From Ureibacillus endophyticus (lineage in GTDB: Bacteria > Bacillota > Bacilli > Bacillales_A > Planococcaceae): a stretch of 64,000 bases of DNA. Position numbers and translations under genes: made by a program. Location: contig NZ_RBZN01000009.1 of assembly GCF_003628435.1 (NCBI RefSeq), positions 18,693 through 82,692 of the forward strand, read 5' to 3'. The stretch's first letter is position 1; each line of letters begins with the position of its first letter. The notes under the pieces are model-generated. The model saw nothing but the letters and a program-made list of their open reading frames with translations. It did no database searches and had not been told where the DNA came from. Positions 7,300 to 17,214 of this stretch are shown here, in pieces.

Positions 7300-8559
7300 T
7301 TAAGAATTTAATAATAAATCTTCTGGATTTTCGATTAATTCTTTAACTGTTTTTAAGAATCCTACTGAATCTTTTCCGTCGATGATACGGTGATCGTAAG
7401 AAAGTGCTACGTACATCATTGGACGGATTTGAACTTCACCATTTACAGCAACTGGGCGGTTAACAATTGAGTGCATACCTAAAATACCAGCTTGAGTACC
7501 GTTCATGATTGGTGTTGACATTAATGAACCGAATACACCACCGTTTGTGATTGTGAATGATCCACCAGCCATGTCATTTAAGCCTAATTTTTTCTCACGA
7601 GCTTTTTTCGCTAAGTTCGCGATATCTTTTTCGATTTCAGCGAAGTTTTTGCTGTTTGCATCACGTACAACTGGTACTACTAAACCTTCTTCAGTTGATA
7701 CAGCGATACCGATATCGAAGAAGTTATTTAAGTGAATTTCATCGCCAACGATTTGAGCGTTAACGTATGGATATTTTTTAAGTGCCGCCACAACAGCTTT
7801 TGTGAAGAATGACATGAAACCAAGTTTGATGTCGTTAGCTTTCACGAACTCTTCTTGTTTACGTTTACGAAGTGCCATGATGTTAGTCATGTCAATTTCG
7901 TTGAATGTAGTTAACATTGCAGTTGATTGTTTAACTTCTAATAAACGTTTTGCAATTGTTTGACGACGACGGCTCATTTTTTCAATTGTTACACGGTCAG
8001 AATTAGCTGCTGGTGTGAATACAACTGGGCCACCTGTAGTCGCAACTGGTGTAGGTGCTGCTACTGGAGCTACAGCTGGTGCTGTACCATGCGCTGCCAC
8101 GTCTTGTACACGCACACGACCTTGTGGATCTACTGGAGAGATTGCGCTAAGGTCGATTCCTTTTTCACGAGCTAATTTACGAGCTGCAGGAGATGCTACA
8201 ACGCGTTCATTTGAAGTTTCTTCTACAACTGCTGGTGCAGGAGTAGTTTGAGCTGCAGCAGGTGCCGGAGCTGCTTCTGCTTTTGGTTCAGCTGCAGGTG
8301 CTGCTGGCGCTGGTGCTGCTCCTTCCCCAGCTTCTACCACTGCGATTACTTGGCCAACTAGTACAGTATCGCCTTCTTCAGCTAGAATTTGTGTTAATAC
8401 GCCTGCTTCTTCTGAAATGATTTCAGCGTTTACTTTATCTGTTTCTAATTCAACGATAAATTCACCTTTCTCAACACGGTCTCCAACTTTTTTAACCCAC
8501 TGTGCAATTGTACCTTCTGTAATCGATTCTGCTAGTTCAGGGACTTTAATTTCAGCCAC
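7300..8559 (-). CDS. odhB: 2-oxoglutarate dehydrogenase E2 (dihydrolipoyllysine succinyltransferase)
   Basis: A protein of 419 residues that transfers the succinyl group to CoA in the TCA cycle. Domains in order are a lipoyl domain (lipoylated Lys in [12 protein letters not shown] near 43), an Ala/Pro linker (about 75-110), the E1/E3-binding domain ([19 protein letters not shown] near 125), a second Ala/Pro linker, and the catalytic domain ending in [18 protein letters not shown] with the catalytic His and Asp. The start is a GTG (8559) with AAAGGAGG upstream. It follows odhA by 99 nt containing a perfect palindrome and is probably cotranscribed. E3 is not in the window. Confidence 0.95.
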   Translation of the reverse strand: MAEIKVPELAESITEGTIAQWVKKVGDRVEKGEFIVELETDKVNAEIISEEAGVLTQILAEEGDTVLVGQVIAVVEAGEGAAPAPAAPAAEPKAEAAPAPAAAQTTPAPAVVEETSNERVVASPAARKLAREKGIDLSAISPVDPQGRVRVQDVAAHGTAPAVAPVAAPTPVATTGGPVVFTPAANSDRVTIEKMSRRRQTIAKRLLEVKQSTAMLTTFNEIDMTNIMALRKRKQEEFVKANDIKLGFMSFFTKAVVAALKKYPYVNAQIVGDEIHLNNFFDIGIAVSTEEGLVVPVVRDANSKNFAEIEKDIANLAKKAREKKLGLNDMAGGSFTITNGGVFGSLMSTPIMNGTQAGILGMHSIVNRPVAVNGEVQIRPMMYVALSYDHRIIDGKDSVGFLKTVKELIENPEDLLLNS

Positions 8560-8580
8560 TTTAATATCCTCCTTTAGTTA

Positions 8581-8604
8581 TCATGTGGGAATATTCCCAC
8601 ATGA
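8581..8604. repeat. Perfect 24-bp palindrome between odhA and odhB
   Basis: TCATGTGGGAATATTCCCAC followed by ATGA is identical to its own reverse complement over all 24 bp. It lies between the odhA stop and the odhB ribosome binding site. It could be an RNA hairpin affecting odhB translation or mRNA processing, or a protein-binding site. No T-run follows, so it is not a terminator. Confidence 0.8.
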
Positions 8605-8658
8605 CCTTACTACCCTTTAGGTAGTTATCCTCTATAAATGATTGAAATGTGTAATAAA

Positions 8659-11469
8659 TTATTTTGCAAGAGCTTCGTCAATAACTTTTGCTTGAGCTTC
8701 TTTATGTGAATCCATATCGCCCTCAGAAGTAGAAGACATTTCTGGACGTCCAACATATTTCACTTTTTTACCTTCTGCAAGGTCTAATAAATATTCTAGT
8801 ACATATTTCCATGGACCTTGGTTTTTCGGTTCTTCTTGTACCCAAACGATTTCTTTTGCGTTAGGGAATTTCGCAATGATATCAGATAATTTTTGTGCTG
8901 GGAATGGATAAAGTTGTTCTACACGAACAATATGAAGGTTATCATATCCTTCTCCATTTTGTACACGATCAGCTAAATCAATTGTTACTTTACCAGATGC
9001 AAGTAAAATGCGTTCTACTTTTTCTGGGTTATTACCTAAACCTGGTTGTTCAATTACTTCTTCAAATTTACCTGTTGCAAGTTGTTCTAATGATGCAGCA
9101 GCTAATGGATGACGAAGTAATGATTTTGGTGAAGTTACCACTAATGGACGAACACCTTCTGTACCAAGCATTTTTGCTTGACGGCGTAATAAGTGGTAGT
9201 AGTTTCCTGCATTTGAGCAGTTTGCTACAGTCCAGTTATTTTCAGCGCATAATTGTAAGTAACGTTCAATACGTGCTGAAGAGTGTTCTGGTCCCTGTCC
9301 TTCCATACCATTTGGTAATAATAGAACTAAACCTGATTTTTGTCCCCATTTTGAGCGAGCAGAAGAGATGAAGTTGTCGAACATAATTTGAGCCATGTTT
9401 GCAAAGTCACCAAATTGTGCTTCCCAAATAGTTAAGGCTTTGTCATTTTCTAAGTTGTAACCATATTCATAGCCTACGATAGCAGCTTCTGTTAATGGTG
9501 AGTTAAACACTGAGAATGACGCATTTGAACCAGAAATATGGTGAAGTGGTGTATATTCTGCACCATTGTTTTTATCATGTAGAACTAAATGGCGTTGTGA
9601 GAATGTACCACGTTGCGCATCTTGACCTGTCATACGGATAGGGTTACCTTCACGTAAGATTGTAGCAAATGCTAAAGTTTCAGCATGACCCCAATCGATT
9701 TTATCCGTTTCTAATGCTTCTACACGTTTCTTTAAGATTTTTGCTAATTTGTTTTGTGGTTCGAAGTCTGCTGGCCATGCAAGAAGTTCATCATTGATTT
9801 GTTTTAATTCTTCTTTTGCCACTCCTGTTTCTAATTCAGGGTAACCGTTTTTCACAGCTTCAGGCATTTCAACGTGTGCATGGTGACCTTTTTCAGCACC
9901 AACTTCTTTTACATGGTCATAAGATTTTTGCATTTCTGCATAAATTTCTGTATCAAGTTTTTTCACTTCATCTTCAGTTACGATGCCTTCTTGAACTAAT
10001 TTTTGTCCGTATAGCGCACGTACTGTTGGATGTTTTGAAACGATTAAGTATGTTAATGGGTTTGTTACTGTTGGGTCATCTGTTTCATTATGACCGAAAC
10101 GACGGTAACCAATTAAGTCTATTAAAATATCTTTGCCAAAGATTTGGCGGTATTCGAATGCTAAGTGAGCTACTTCTACTACTGCTTCTGGTTCATCAGC
10201 GTTCACGTGGATAACTGGAATGTCGTATCCTTTTGCAACGTCTGAAGAATATAAAGTTGAACGTGAATCATAATGTTCAGTTGTGAATCCAATCATGTTG
10301 TTTGAAATGATATGGATTGAACCACCAGTAGAGAAACCTTTAGTTCGTGCATAGTTGAATACTTCTTGTACGATACCTTCACCTGCAAAGGCAGCATCAC
10401 CATGTACAAGTACTGCTAATGCTTTACTTGGATCATGTTCTGGTGTACCTGGTTTTGAAGTATCTTCTTGTGCAGCACGTGTAGAACCAGTAATTACTGG
10501 GCTTACAACTTCTAAATGAGATGGGTTATAAGCAAGTTTTACTTTCATCCCAGATTTTTTCGTATGAGCTGCACCCATGTGGTATTTCACGTCGCCAGTC
10601 CAACCTTTAGTAATTTCTAAAGAGCCATCAGCTGGGAAGAAATATTCATTTGGTACGTGAGCAAAGTCAGAGAACATCATATCGTATGGTTTGTTCACAA
10701 CATGAGTTAACACATTTAAACGTCCACGGTGAGCCATACCGATTTGTAGTTCTTTCATTTTTTTGTCATCTGCTGCTTTTACAAGTTCATCAAGTAAAAC
10801 AACTAATGTATCTAAACCTTCGATAGAGAAGCGTTTTTGACCAACGAATGTTTTATGAATAAATTTCTCAAAGTCTTCAACACGAGTTAATCTTTCTAAT
10901 AGTTCCTTTTTCTGTTCTGGAGTTAAATTCACTTTATAAGCACCAGATTCAATTCTGTCTTGAATCCATTGGCGCTCACCATCAGCAATATGAGAATACT
11001 CATAAGCGATTTTACCAGTATATAATGTACGTAAGTAATCTACTGCTTGTTTACCATTGGTAACGCTTGCAGGAACGTTATTAAAGAATAATGTTGCTGG
11101 CATAGATACTAAATCTGCATCTGTTAAACCGTAAGTTGCAAGTTCAATACGAGAAGTATCTAATTTACGGTCTTTTAATGGATATACATCTGCAGCTAAG
11201 TGTCCAAATGAACGAATCGCATCAGCTAATTGTACTGCTGCAAATATTTTTTTAATATTACCAGTTTGTACGTTTGCTGTACCTTCTGAAACCGTTTCTA
11301 CTGCACCTTCTACAAATGGGGAACCAAATTGTTGGAAAAGGGCAACTAGTTCAGGCTCTACATCTTCTGGATTTTGTAAGTACAAGTCATATTGCTCCAT
11401 TACGTATCCTAAGTTAGGACCAGAAAATGCTGACCAAGGGGAACCAGCAAATAATACATTGTTCGACAT
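8659..11469 (-). CDS. odhA: 2-oxoglutarate dehydrogenase E1 component
   Basis: A thiamine-diphosphate enzyme of 936 residues that decarboxylates 2-oxoglutarate and transfers the succinyl group to the E2 lipoyl arm. The start is the ATG at 11469 (MSNNVLFAGSPWSAFSGPN), with GGAGGTTTTTCTC upstream. Recognisable blocks include MQIGMAHRGRLNVLTHVVNKP-type substrate and ThDP pocket sequence near 240 (IGMAHRGRLNVL), HGDAAFAGEGIVQE near 360, YRRFGHNETDDP near 460 and QDAQRGTFSQRH near 625. Length matches Bacillus OdhA (about 940). An inverted repeat lies in the upstream leader. It forms a TCA-cycle complex with the downstream E2. Confidence 0.96.
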   Translation of the reverse strand: MSNNVLFAGSPWSAFSGPNLGYVMEQYDLYLQNPEDVEPELVALFQQFGSPFVEGAVETVSEGTANVQTGNIKKIFAAVQLADAIRSFGHLAADVYPLKDRKLDTSRIELATYGLTDADLVSMPATLFFNNVPASVTNGKQAVDYLRTLYTGKIAYEYSHIADGERQWIQDRIESGAYKVNLTPEQKKELLERLTRVEDFEKFIHKTFVGQKRFSIEGLDTLVVLLDELVKAADDKKMKELQIGMAHRGRLNVLTHVVNKPYDMMFSDFAHVPNEYFFPADGSLEITKGWTGDVKYHMGAAHTKKSGMKVKLAYNPSHLEVVSPVITGSTRAAQEDTSKPGTPEHDPSKALAVLVHGDAAFAGEGIVQEVFNYARTKGFSTGGSIHIISNNMIGFTTEHYDSRSTLYSSDVAKGYDIPVIHVNADEPEAVVEVAHLAFEYRQIFGKDILIDLIGYRRFGHNETDDPTVTNPLTYLIVSKHPTVRALYGQKLVQEGIVTEDEVKKLDTEIYAEMQKSYDHVKEVGAEKGHHAHVEMPEAVKNGYPELETGVAKEELKQINDELLAWPADFEPQNKLAKILKKRVEALETDKIDWGHAETLAFATILREGNPIRMTGQDAQRGTFSQRHLVLHDKNNGAEYTPLHHISGSNASFSVFNSPLTEAAIVGYEYGYNLENDKALTIWEAQFGDFANMAQIMFDNFISSARSKWGQKSGLVLLLPNGMEGQGPEHSSARIERYLQLCAENNWTVANCSNAGNYYHLLRRQAKMLGTEGVRPLVVTSPKSLLRHPLAAASLEQLATGKFEEVIEQPGLGNNPEKVERILLASGKVTIDLADRVQNGEGYDNLHIVRVEQLYPFPAQKLSDIIAKFPNAKEIVWVQEEPKNQGPWKYVLEYLLDLAEGKKVKYVGRPEMSSTSEGDMDSHKEAQAKVIDEALAK

Positions 11470-11539
11470 GAGAAAAACCTCCAAATATTGCCATTAGGCA
11501 GTCCATTGTGTACTTGAAATATTATTTCATATTTTACCA

Positions 11540-11583
11540 TTCTTCGACAATAAAAAAACTTGTGAAATATTATTATCGAAGAA
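11540..11583. repeat. 14-bp inverted repeat upstream of odhA
   Basis: TTCTTCGACAATAA (11540-11553) and TTATTATCGAAGAA (11570-11583) are inverted repeats with one mismatch around a 16-nt AT-rich loop, about 70 nt before the odhA start. It may be an operator for control of the operon or an mRNA leader hairpin. No known consensus was matched. Confidence 0.6.
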
Positions 11584-11698
11584 CGTTTTTTTCCATATCA
11601 ATCTTACTACTCTTCACAAAAAATACAACTATTTTTCACAAAATAAGCAAATTTTTTTGGTCAGTTATGATTTTAAGGTCTGAATTTTGGGGTATCAT

Positions 11699-13090
11699 TT
11701 ATATTTTAAATGTTAGACTAAATTGCGTACCTATTCCAATGCTACTTTTTACATCCACATCTATACTATATTTCTCTATTAACATTTTCGTTATACTTAA
11801 ACCTAAACCTGTTCCCCCATTATTTTCCCTAGAAGCATCAACCCGATAAAAGCGATCATAGATATGTGGCAAATGTTCTTTTGCTATCCCTATTCCATTA
11901 TCGGCAATAACTAGAATAATTTTATCATCATAATAATTTACTTTAATGTTAATTAGAGGTTTCTTATCGTTATATCTAATCCCATTTTCAATGATATTTC
12001 GTATGATTTGCTCTAAAGCATTTTCTGTAATCTTTACTTGTTTTTGCTTTCCACTTGATTCAATTTCTATATCTGCATCTGGATAGATTAGTTGCATTTC
12101 ACTTTTAATTGAATCTAAGACGATTTCTATATTAGCAGAAGCATTAGTATCTTTCTTTTCATTTCTAGCCAAATCTAATAATTCTTCAATCATTTTTTTC
12201 ATCCGCGCTACTTCACTCAAGGAAGTATCAATAGATTCTTCTAAAACTTGCGGATCGTTCTTACCCCATCGCTTGATTAAAGATAAATGGCCTTCAATCG
12301 CTTGAATAGGTGTCCGTAACTCATGGGAGGCATCAGAGACAAATTGCTGTTGCTTGATAAAAGATTGTTGAAGCTCAGCCATCATATTCCGATAGATTGT
12401 CAACAAGTCCCCTATTTCATCATCTGCATTATAAGAGAATTTAATTTGTTCTTCAAAACCTTTGTCTCGTACCGAGTCCATTGAGTCGCGCAAGTCTTTT
12501 AAAGGCTTAATTAAGAGATTGGCTAAATAATAACTGATGGAGCCAGCTAAAAATACTGCACCAATTCCCGCAATCAACATCGCTGTTAATACATATTGCA
12601 TCATAGATTGAAAAGTTGATAATGGATGAATAAGTTGAAGAATTCCTTTAAAGGACCCAATTTGCACTAATCTATTAATAACAAATACATCCTCTTTTAG
12701 TTCATCCTCCGTTACGATTGTAGTTAAAAAACTATCATCCGACAAGTCAATTTTTGCAATTGGCGAGATATCGTTAATTCGTAATACTTCATACCCATCA
12801 AAGTTGAAAATTCGTACAGTTTGATTTTGATTGACAATCGCTTTTAACAAGCCGGTGTTACTTTGTATTTCTTGAATTGTAATTGAACCTTTTTGTGATT
12901 GTAAGAATCCAGTTAGGTCATCAGCAGTACGTATCGCATTATTTTCCTCATTTTGAAGAAGCCAAGAATAGAGGGCAAGGTAAATCACAATGCAGATTGC
13001 AGCATAGCTGATGAAGATTACGATGGCTGTTGACAACGTCCATTTTGTTTTAAGCGATTGATTAACAAATAACTTGTCCAATTTTTTCAT
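11699..13090 (-). CDS. Sensor histidine kinase, ArlS-like
   Basis: A membrane kinase of 463 residues. Two helices (about 17-40 and 165-190) flank an extracellular sensor of about 120 residues. A HAMP domain follows, then HisKA with the phosphorylated His in [17 protein letters not shown], and an ATPase domain with [14 protein letters not shown] (N box), IADNGIGI (G1) and GGTGLGLSI (G2). The HELRTPIQ...KRWGKNDP stretch is close to that of staphylococcal ArlS. It overlaps the response-regulator gene by 4 nt (ATGA), so both are one operon. The stimulus is unknown. Confidence 0.92.
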   Translation of the reverse strand: MKKLDKLFVNQSLKTKWTLSTAIVIFISYAAICIVIYLALYSWLLQNEENNAIRTADDLTGFLQSQKGSITIQEIQSNTGLLKAIVNQNQTVRIFNFDGYEVLRINDISPIAKIDLSDDSFLTTIVTEDELKEDVFVINRLVQIGSFKGILQLIHPLSTFQSMMQYVLTAMLIAGIGAVFLAGSISYYLANLLIKPLKDLRDSMDSVRDKGFEEQIKFSYNADDEIGDLLTIYRNMMAELQQSFIKQQQFVSDASHELRTPIQAIEGHLSLIKRWGKNDPQVLEESIDTSLSEVARMKKMIEELLDLARNEKKDTNASANIEIVLDSIKSEMQLIYPDADIEIESSGKQKQVKITENALEQIIRNIIENGIRYNDKKPLINIKVNYYDDKIILVIADNGIGIAKEHLPHIYDRFYRVDASRENNGGTGLGLSITKMLIEKYSIDVDVKSSIGIGTQFSLTFKI

Positions 13091-13767
13091 TCTCTCACCA
13101 CATAACCAACACCACGGACAGTTTCGATATACGGTTCTTTATCGGTTTTTAATTTAGAGCGCAAGTGTCGTATATAAACATCTACTACATTTGTTTCTAC
13201 TTCACTGTCATATCCCCATACCGTTTGAAGGATACGTTCCCTTTCACAAACTCTATTTTTATTTTCACATAGCAATTTTAATAAATCGTATTCCGTTTTA
13301 GTTAATTCTAATTTTTCTCCTTCGAAATACACTTCGTAGGATGAAGGATTAATGACAATTTCACGGACTTTGATTTTATCTTCTATCTTTTCTGTTTCAG
13401 TAGATTCCACCCTTCTAAAAATAGAGCGGATTCTTGCGAGTAATTCTTCAATGGCAAATGGCTTTACTACATAATCGTCCGCTCCAGCATCTAACCCGGC
13501 TACGCGATCCATGACAGCATCCCGGGCGGTAATTAATATAATGGGAACATTTGATTGAGCCCGTATTCGCCGACAGACTTCAATCCCATTTAAACTAGGT
13601 AACATAACATCGAGGAGTATACAATCATACTGCTCTTCTAAAGCCTTCGTTAAACCCTCCCTCCCATCATGGGTAACTGACACACTAAACTGTTCATGCT
13701 TTAATTCAAGCTCAATAAAACGGGCGATGTTTTTTTCATCTTCAACAATTAATATTTTTTTATTCAT
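13087..13767 (-). CDS. OmpR-family response regulator, ArlR-like
   Basis: A regulator of 226 residues from the ATG at 13767 ([13 protein letters not shown]), which follows TTAGGTGAAGAC. The receiver domain has acidic pocket residues in VEDE, the phosphorylated Asp in [14 protein letters not shown] near 53, and the Lys in [16 protein letters not shown] near 103. A C-terminal winged helix has [12 protein letters not shown] and [13 protein letters not shown]. The receiver resembles ArlR. It is cotranscribed with the kinase. Targets cannot be read from this window. Confidence 0.93.
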   Translation of the reverse strand: MNKKILIVEDEKNIARFIELELKHEQFSVSVTHDGREGLTKALEEQYDCILLDVMLPSLNGIEVCRRIRAQSNVPIILITARDAVMDRVAGLDAGADDYVVKPFAIEELLARIRSIFRRVESTETEKIEDKIKVREIVINPSSYEVYFEGEKLELTKTEYDLLKLLCENKNRVCERERILQTVWGYDSEVETNVVDVYIRHLRSKLKTDKEPYIETVRGVGYVVRE

Positions 13768-13801
13768 CGTCTTCACCTAATATATCAATTATTTTATATG
13801 C

Positions 13802-13837
13802 AAAAAGCCTCGTTCTAAGGGTACCTTAAAACGAGGT
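13802..13837 (-). terminator. Terminator of the PAS-GGDEF gene
   Basis: On the minus strand CCTCGTTTTAAGG pairs with CCTTAGAACGAGG around TAC, followed by CTTTTTGC, just after the GGDEF gene stop and before the response-regulator gene. Confidence 0.85.
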
Positions 13838-13843
13838 GTAATA

Positions 13844-15883
13844 CTAACTTTGATAAATTTTATAATTATTTTTTGAAATGGTTTTTACATCGTATAACGC
13901 ACGGTCAGCCAAATGAAGCAATTCTTCTAGTTTAGTCCCATGATCTGGATAGAAAGATACACCAATCGAACTTGTAGGTGAAAATTGCTGATTGGAAATG
14001 ACCCAACCGTTTTGTAACGATTCTTTTATTCTGTCGATAATTTGCTTTACTTGTTTATCTCGTTTTTGTTTGTTTTTAACAAGCCCTGTTAAAACAATGG
14101 CGAATTCATCTCCACCTATGCGAACAACAAGGTCATTTGAACGAACACTGGATTGTAACGCACGACCAAAATGATTAAGAAATGCATCCCCTACTTCATG
14201 GCCATAACGATCATTAATATCTTTAAAGTTGTCTCCATCCACATAAAGTACGGCAATTGAGGTATTTCTTGCCTTTGCTTCCTCTATTATGTTTGGGAAC
14301 TCTTGCTGGATATAACGTCGATTTGGTAACTGTGTAAGGGAATCATGGTATGCAAGGAATAATAATTGATTCTCAATTTTTTTCCTTTCTGTTATTTCTC
14401 TAGCAACCATAATAATTTGGAATCCGTGTTTCCGAGAATAGTCATTTACAACGGTATAATTACATTCAGTCCATAGAGCTTCACCGTTTTTGGTTGTGTG
14501 AATTAGTTCTAATTTTGAATTCACATTATGATCAATATTTAACAATTCTTCTTTCCATAATTCCTTACAATCACCCGATAATACTTTAGAATAACACTGT
14601 CCTATAAGTTCATCTGGATGATATCCAAGTTTACGGGTGTATGCACTTGAAGCATATAAAATGATTCCATCTTCATTTGTAATGACAATTAAATCATTTG
14701 TATTGTCATTGATCATCTTAAACATACGCTCAATATTACGTAACTCAGTAATCATACGTTTCTTTTGAGTGATGTTATAATGCACCGACATAAATTGTTG
14801 AATATTCCCTTTCTCATCGAGTAACGGAATAATTGTCGTATCTACCCAATAAATACTGCCAAATTTTGTTCGGTTACACAGTTCCCCTCTCCAAACTGTA
14901 CCAGATTGGATTGTTTCCCAAAGCTTTTGGAAAAATTCCTTCGAATGAAAACCGGAATTTACAATTTGGTGGGTAGCTCCTAACAATTCTTCTTTACTGT
15001 AACCTGTTTGTTCGATAAAACGATCATTCACATCTATAATAATTCCATTCAAATCAGTAATGGACATATCTGCAGCGTTATCTATGGCATATTTTAAATT
15101 CCAAAGCCCTGTGGCAGTACTCTTTAATTCTTTTTCTTTTTTAATAATTTCTGTGATTTCTTGTAAAATTACAAAAACACCCACAACGAAGGACTCTTCA
15201 TTATTTTGGAAAATCGGCGAAAAGGTTGCTGTGAAGCTTCGTATAATACCGTCTTTATCAACGAAGGATAAAAATTTCGATGATAGGTTCTTCCCTTTGC
15301 AAGCCTCATCTAAATACCTTTTAAATTGTTTCGCATTTTTAGGAGTAAAAATGGATAAATCAGAAAAATGTTGCCAACGTACATCTTCAATATTCAAATT
15401 AAAATCTTGTAAAAATTGAGGGTTTGCTTCTAGTAAGCGTCCATCACTTGAAACTAAAACGGTAGATAAAAAGGTATTAAAGAACACCGATCTCATAAAT
15501 AAATATTTATCTTGTAAATCACGTTCGAAAGTAATTTCTTTTGTGATTGCTAGTATAAATGTTTTATCTTCAACAAATATTGGAATAACAGAAGTTTCAT
15601 ATTTTTTTACTTCTGAAGATCTATATTGATAGTCTTCATAGCAAACTTGTTTCTTACGTTCAACTGCCAGATTATAATTTTCAAGAATAACCTGATAATA
15701 TTTTTCATCCATAATATCAGATATATTTTTACCAATGGCATCTTCCGAAAGAAGTTGTATAGAGGGAGCGTTTAAATAAATGTATTTATAGTCATCTCCT
15801 ACTTTTTCCATGTAAAAAACCAAATCATTGCTATTGCCAAATAATAAGTCAAATTGTACTTTCGGAAGAATTTGTTGAATCAT
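13844..15883 (-). CDS. Multi-PAS diguanylate cyclase (GGDEF)
   Basis: A cytoplasmic protein of 679 residues with no membrane segment. About four PAS-type sensor units occupy residues 10-510, with signatures such as DVNDRFIEQTGYSKEELLG and TEDGIILYASSAYTRKLGYH-like sequence. The catalytic GGDEF domain is about 515-675, with RIGGDEFAIVL near 590. An RSND motif five residues before GGDEF matches the inhibitory I-site RxxD, so product inhibition by cyclic di-GMP is expected. There is no EAL or HD-GYP domain, so it should only make cyclic di-GMP. The start is supported by GGGGGTGCGCAT. The signal sensed by the PAS domains is unknown. Confidence 0.92.
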   Translation of the reverse strand: MIQQILPKVQFDLLFGNSNDLVFYMEKVGDDYKYIYLNAPSIQLLSEDAIGKNISDIMDEKYYQVILENYNLAVERKKQVCYEDYQYRSSEVKKYETSVIPIFVEDKTFILAITKEITFERDLQDKYLFMRSVFFNTFLSTVLVSSDGRLLEANPQFLQDFNLNIEDVRWQHFSDLSIFTPKNAKQFKRYLDEACKGKNLSSKFLSFVDKDGIIRSFTATFSPIFQNNEESFVVGVFVILQEITEIIKKEKELKSTATGLWNLKYAIDNAADMSITDLNGIIIDVNDRFIEQTGYSKEELLGATHQIVNSGFHSKEFFQKLWETIQSGTVWRGELCNRTKFGSIYWVDTTIIPLLDEKGNIQQFMSVHYNITQKKRMITELRNIERMFKMINDNTNDLIVITNEDGIILYASSAYTRKLGYHPDELIGQCYSKVLSGDCKELWKEELLNIDHNVNSKLELIHTTKNGEALWTECNYTVVNDYSRKHGFQIIMVAREITERKKIENQLLFLAYHDSLTQLPNRRYIQQEFPNIIEEAKARNTSIAVLYVDGDNFKDINDRYGHEVGDAFLNHFGRALQSSVRSNDLVVRIGGDEFAIVLTGLVKNKQKRDKQVKQIIDRIKESLQNGWVISNQQFSPTSSIGVSFYPDHGTKLEELLHLADRALYDVKTISKNNYKIYQS

Positions 15884-15904
15884 ATGCGCACCCCCTTGTG
15901 CGGA

Positions 15905-16870
15905 TTAAGAAGTGAGTGCAGTCAGCTCTTTATTTACAAAGTTGATGCACTTTTCATATTGCTCCTGTTCTTTTGTCTCTTTTATTTCAATTATTGAATA
16001 GTCCAACTGTTTAATGTCAATTTCGTACTCCGCTGTAAACGTTGCGTTGCCAATTAAAGTTAGTTGGAAATCGTCATTTTGTTGTTTAACTTCACATTTT
16101 ACAAATCCACCTGGGTTATAAACCGTCACCACTTCTGCATCAACTGCACCATTTAAATTCGATACTAGTGCAGATGCTGTCATTGCGGTACCACATGCAT
16201 TTGTAAAACCCACACCTCTTTCAAATGTTCGAACAAATATTGTGTCATTTTTTAATGGGTAAACATAACTTACATTTATCCCGTCTACACAATAATCGTT
16301 TTCGCTATTTAAAAACTGTGCAAGTTGTTCTTGATGCGTAAAATCTGAAATGTTGCGATCTTCTAAAATACCGATTAAATGAGGGTTTGGAACTGAAACC
16401 GCAGTAAATTTAATCGATGGTGAAAATTCCTCAATAATTTGATGTTTTATTTCTGTTTGGTTTTTGTAAACCATTGGTAACGTGCTCAAGTCAAAGGAAA
16501 CAGGTGAAATTTCTACCGCATATGTAGGAATCGATTCAAAAATTTGTGCCTCTTCTTTTACGTGTAGAGTTGCTTTCATCGTCTCAATATTTGCGTGTGT
16601 TTTACCAAGTTTCTCACACACATATCTTGCTACACAGCGTAACCCGTTGCCACACATAGAAGCTTCTGAACCATCCGCATTAATGACGCGCATTTTTGCA
16701 TCAGCAGTTTTTGATGGTAAGACTAGTAATAACCCGTCTGCCCCTCCTTCGTTATTTTTATCACATAACCACTTTGTTAAATGAACCCAATCTAACTCAT
16801 TTTCATCGTTAGTATTATATAAATAAAATGTATTTCCAGAACCATGTACTTTTAAGAATGCGTAGATCAT
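15905..16870 (-). CDS. dapF: Diaminopimelate epimerase
   Basis: An enzyme of 321 residues that interconverts LL- and meso-diaminopimelate for lysine and peptidoglycan synthesis. Both catalytic cysteines are visible: ASMCGNGLRC near residue 75 and TNACGTAM near 228. The N-terminus FLKVHGSGNTFYL fits the family. A C-terminal tail of about 35 residues (from about YSIIEIKETKEQEQ) extends beyond the usual end near 280. The ribosome binding site is GGGGAGATAGCC before the ATG. It lies 21 nt downstream of no other minus gene but 21 nt upstream of the GGDEF gene start, so read-through is possible. No L-box was seen in its own leader. Confidence 0.94.
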   Translation of the reverse strand: MIYAFLKVHGSGNTFYLYNTNDENELDWVHLTKWLCDKNNEGGADGLLLVLPSKTADAKMRVINADGSEASMCGNGLRCVARYVCEKLGKTHANIETMKATLHVKEEAQIFESIPTYAVEISPVSFDLSTLPMVYKNQTEIKHQIIEEFSPSIKFTAVSVPNPHLIGILEDRNISDFTHQEQLAQFLNSENDYCVDGINVSYVYPLKNDTIFVRTFERGVGFTNACGTAMTASALVSNLNGAVDAEVVTVYNPGGFVKCEVKQQNDDFQLTLIGNATFTAEYEIDIKQLDYSIIEIKETKEQEQYEKCINFVNKELTALTS

Positions 16871-17019
16871 AGGCTATCTCCCCTATATATTCATTTATTT
16901 CTATCATAAGTGTAAAAGAATTGTTAAGCAACCAATCTATTAATGAATAAACATTAAATATATATTACAATTTTTCCGAAAAAAAAATCCTATTTTTATA
17001 TGTAAATGTTTGTATAAAA

Positions 17020-17048
17020 TTGACTTTTTATAATATGATATTATCATA
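17020..17048 (+). promoter_or_regulatory. Promoter-like site overlapping a 7-1-7 palindrome
   Basis: TATGATA-T-TATCATA (17034-17048) is a perfect 7-1-7 inverted repeat, the geometry of Fur-family operators, although the sequence is not a clear Fur, PerR or Zur box. A TTGACT (17020-17025) lies 16 nt before TATCAT (17042-17047), so a repressor here could block a plus-strand promoter. Confidence 0.4.
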
Positions 17049-17114
17049 AAATATTTTGTAATATAGTTATTTCTCTGCCATTTTTGGGTAAATTAATATT
17101 ACAAAAAAAATTGT

Positions 17115-17143
17115 TTGACGTCTTGTTCCTTTGGGTTTAATAT
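17115..17143 (+). promoter_or_regulatory. Sigma-A promoter of the GNAT gene
   Basis: TTGACG (17115-17120) and TAATAT (17138-17143) are separated by 17 nt, about 70 nt before the GNAT start codon. Confidence 0.6.
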
Positions 17144-17214
17144 TTTGTCTTGTCGGCCAATTATTTTGGTTTAATTTTGGCTTTGCAACTATCCTATAAA
17201 GGAGGCGTTTCATC

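Larger units (their letters stand above)
16871..17214. other. Divergent AT-rich promoter region between dapF and a GNAT gene
   Basis: A 344-nt, very AT-rich intergenic region with no coding potential or riboswitch seen. It holds a plus-strand promoter for the acetyltransferase (17115-17143) and a second TTGACT-type promoter overlapping an odd palindrome (17020-17048). Both are listed separately. Confidence 0.6.

Noticed and set aside
8895..10214. Long plus-strand frames opposite odhA
   Set aside because: They lie antisense to a well-supported gene, are Leu/His-rich mirror translations, and have no ribosome binding site.
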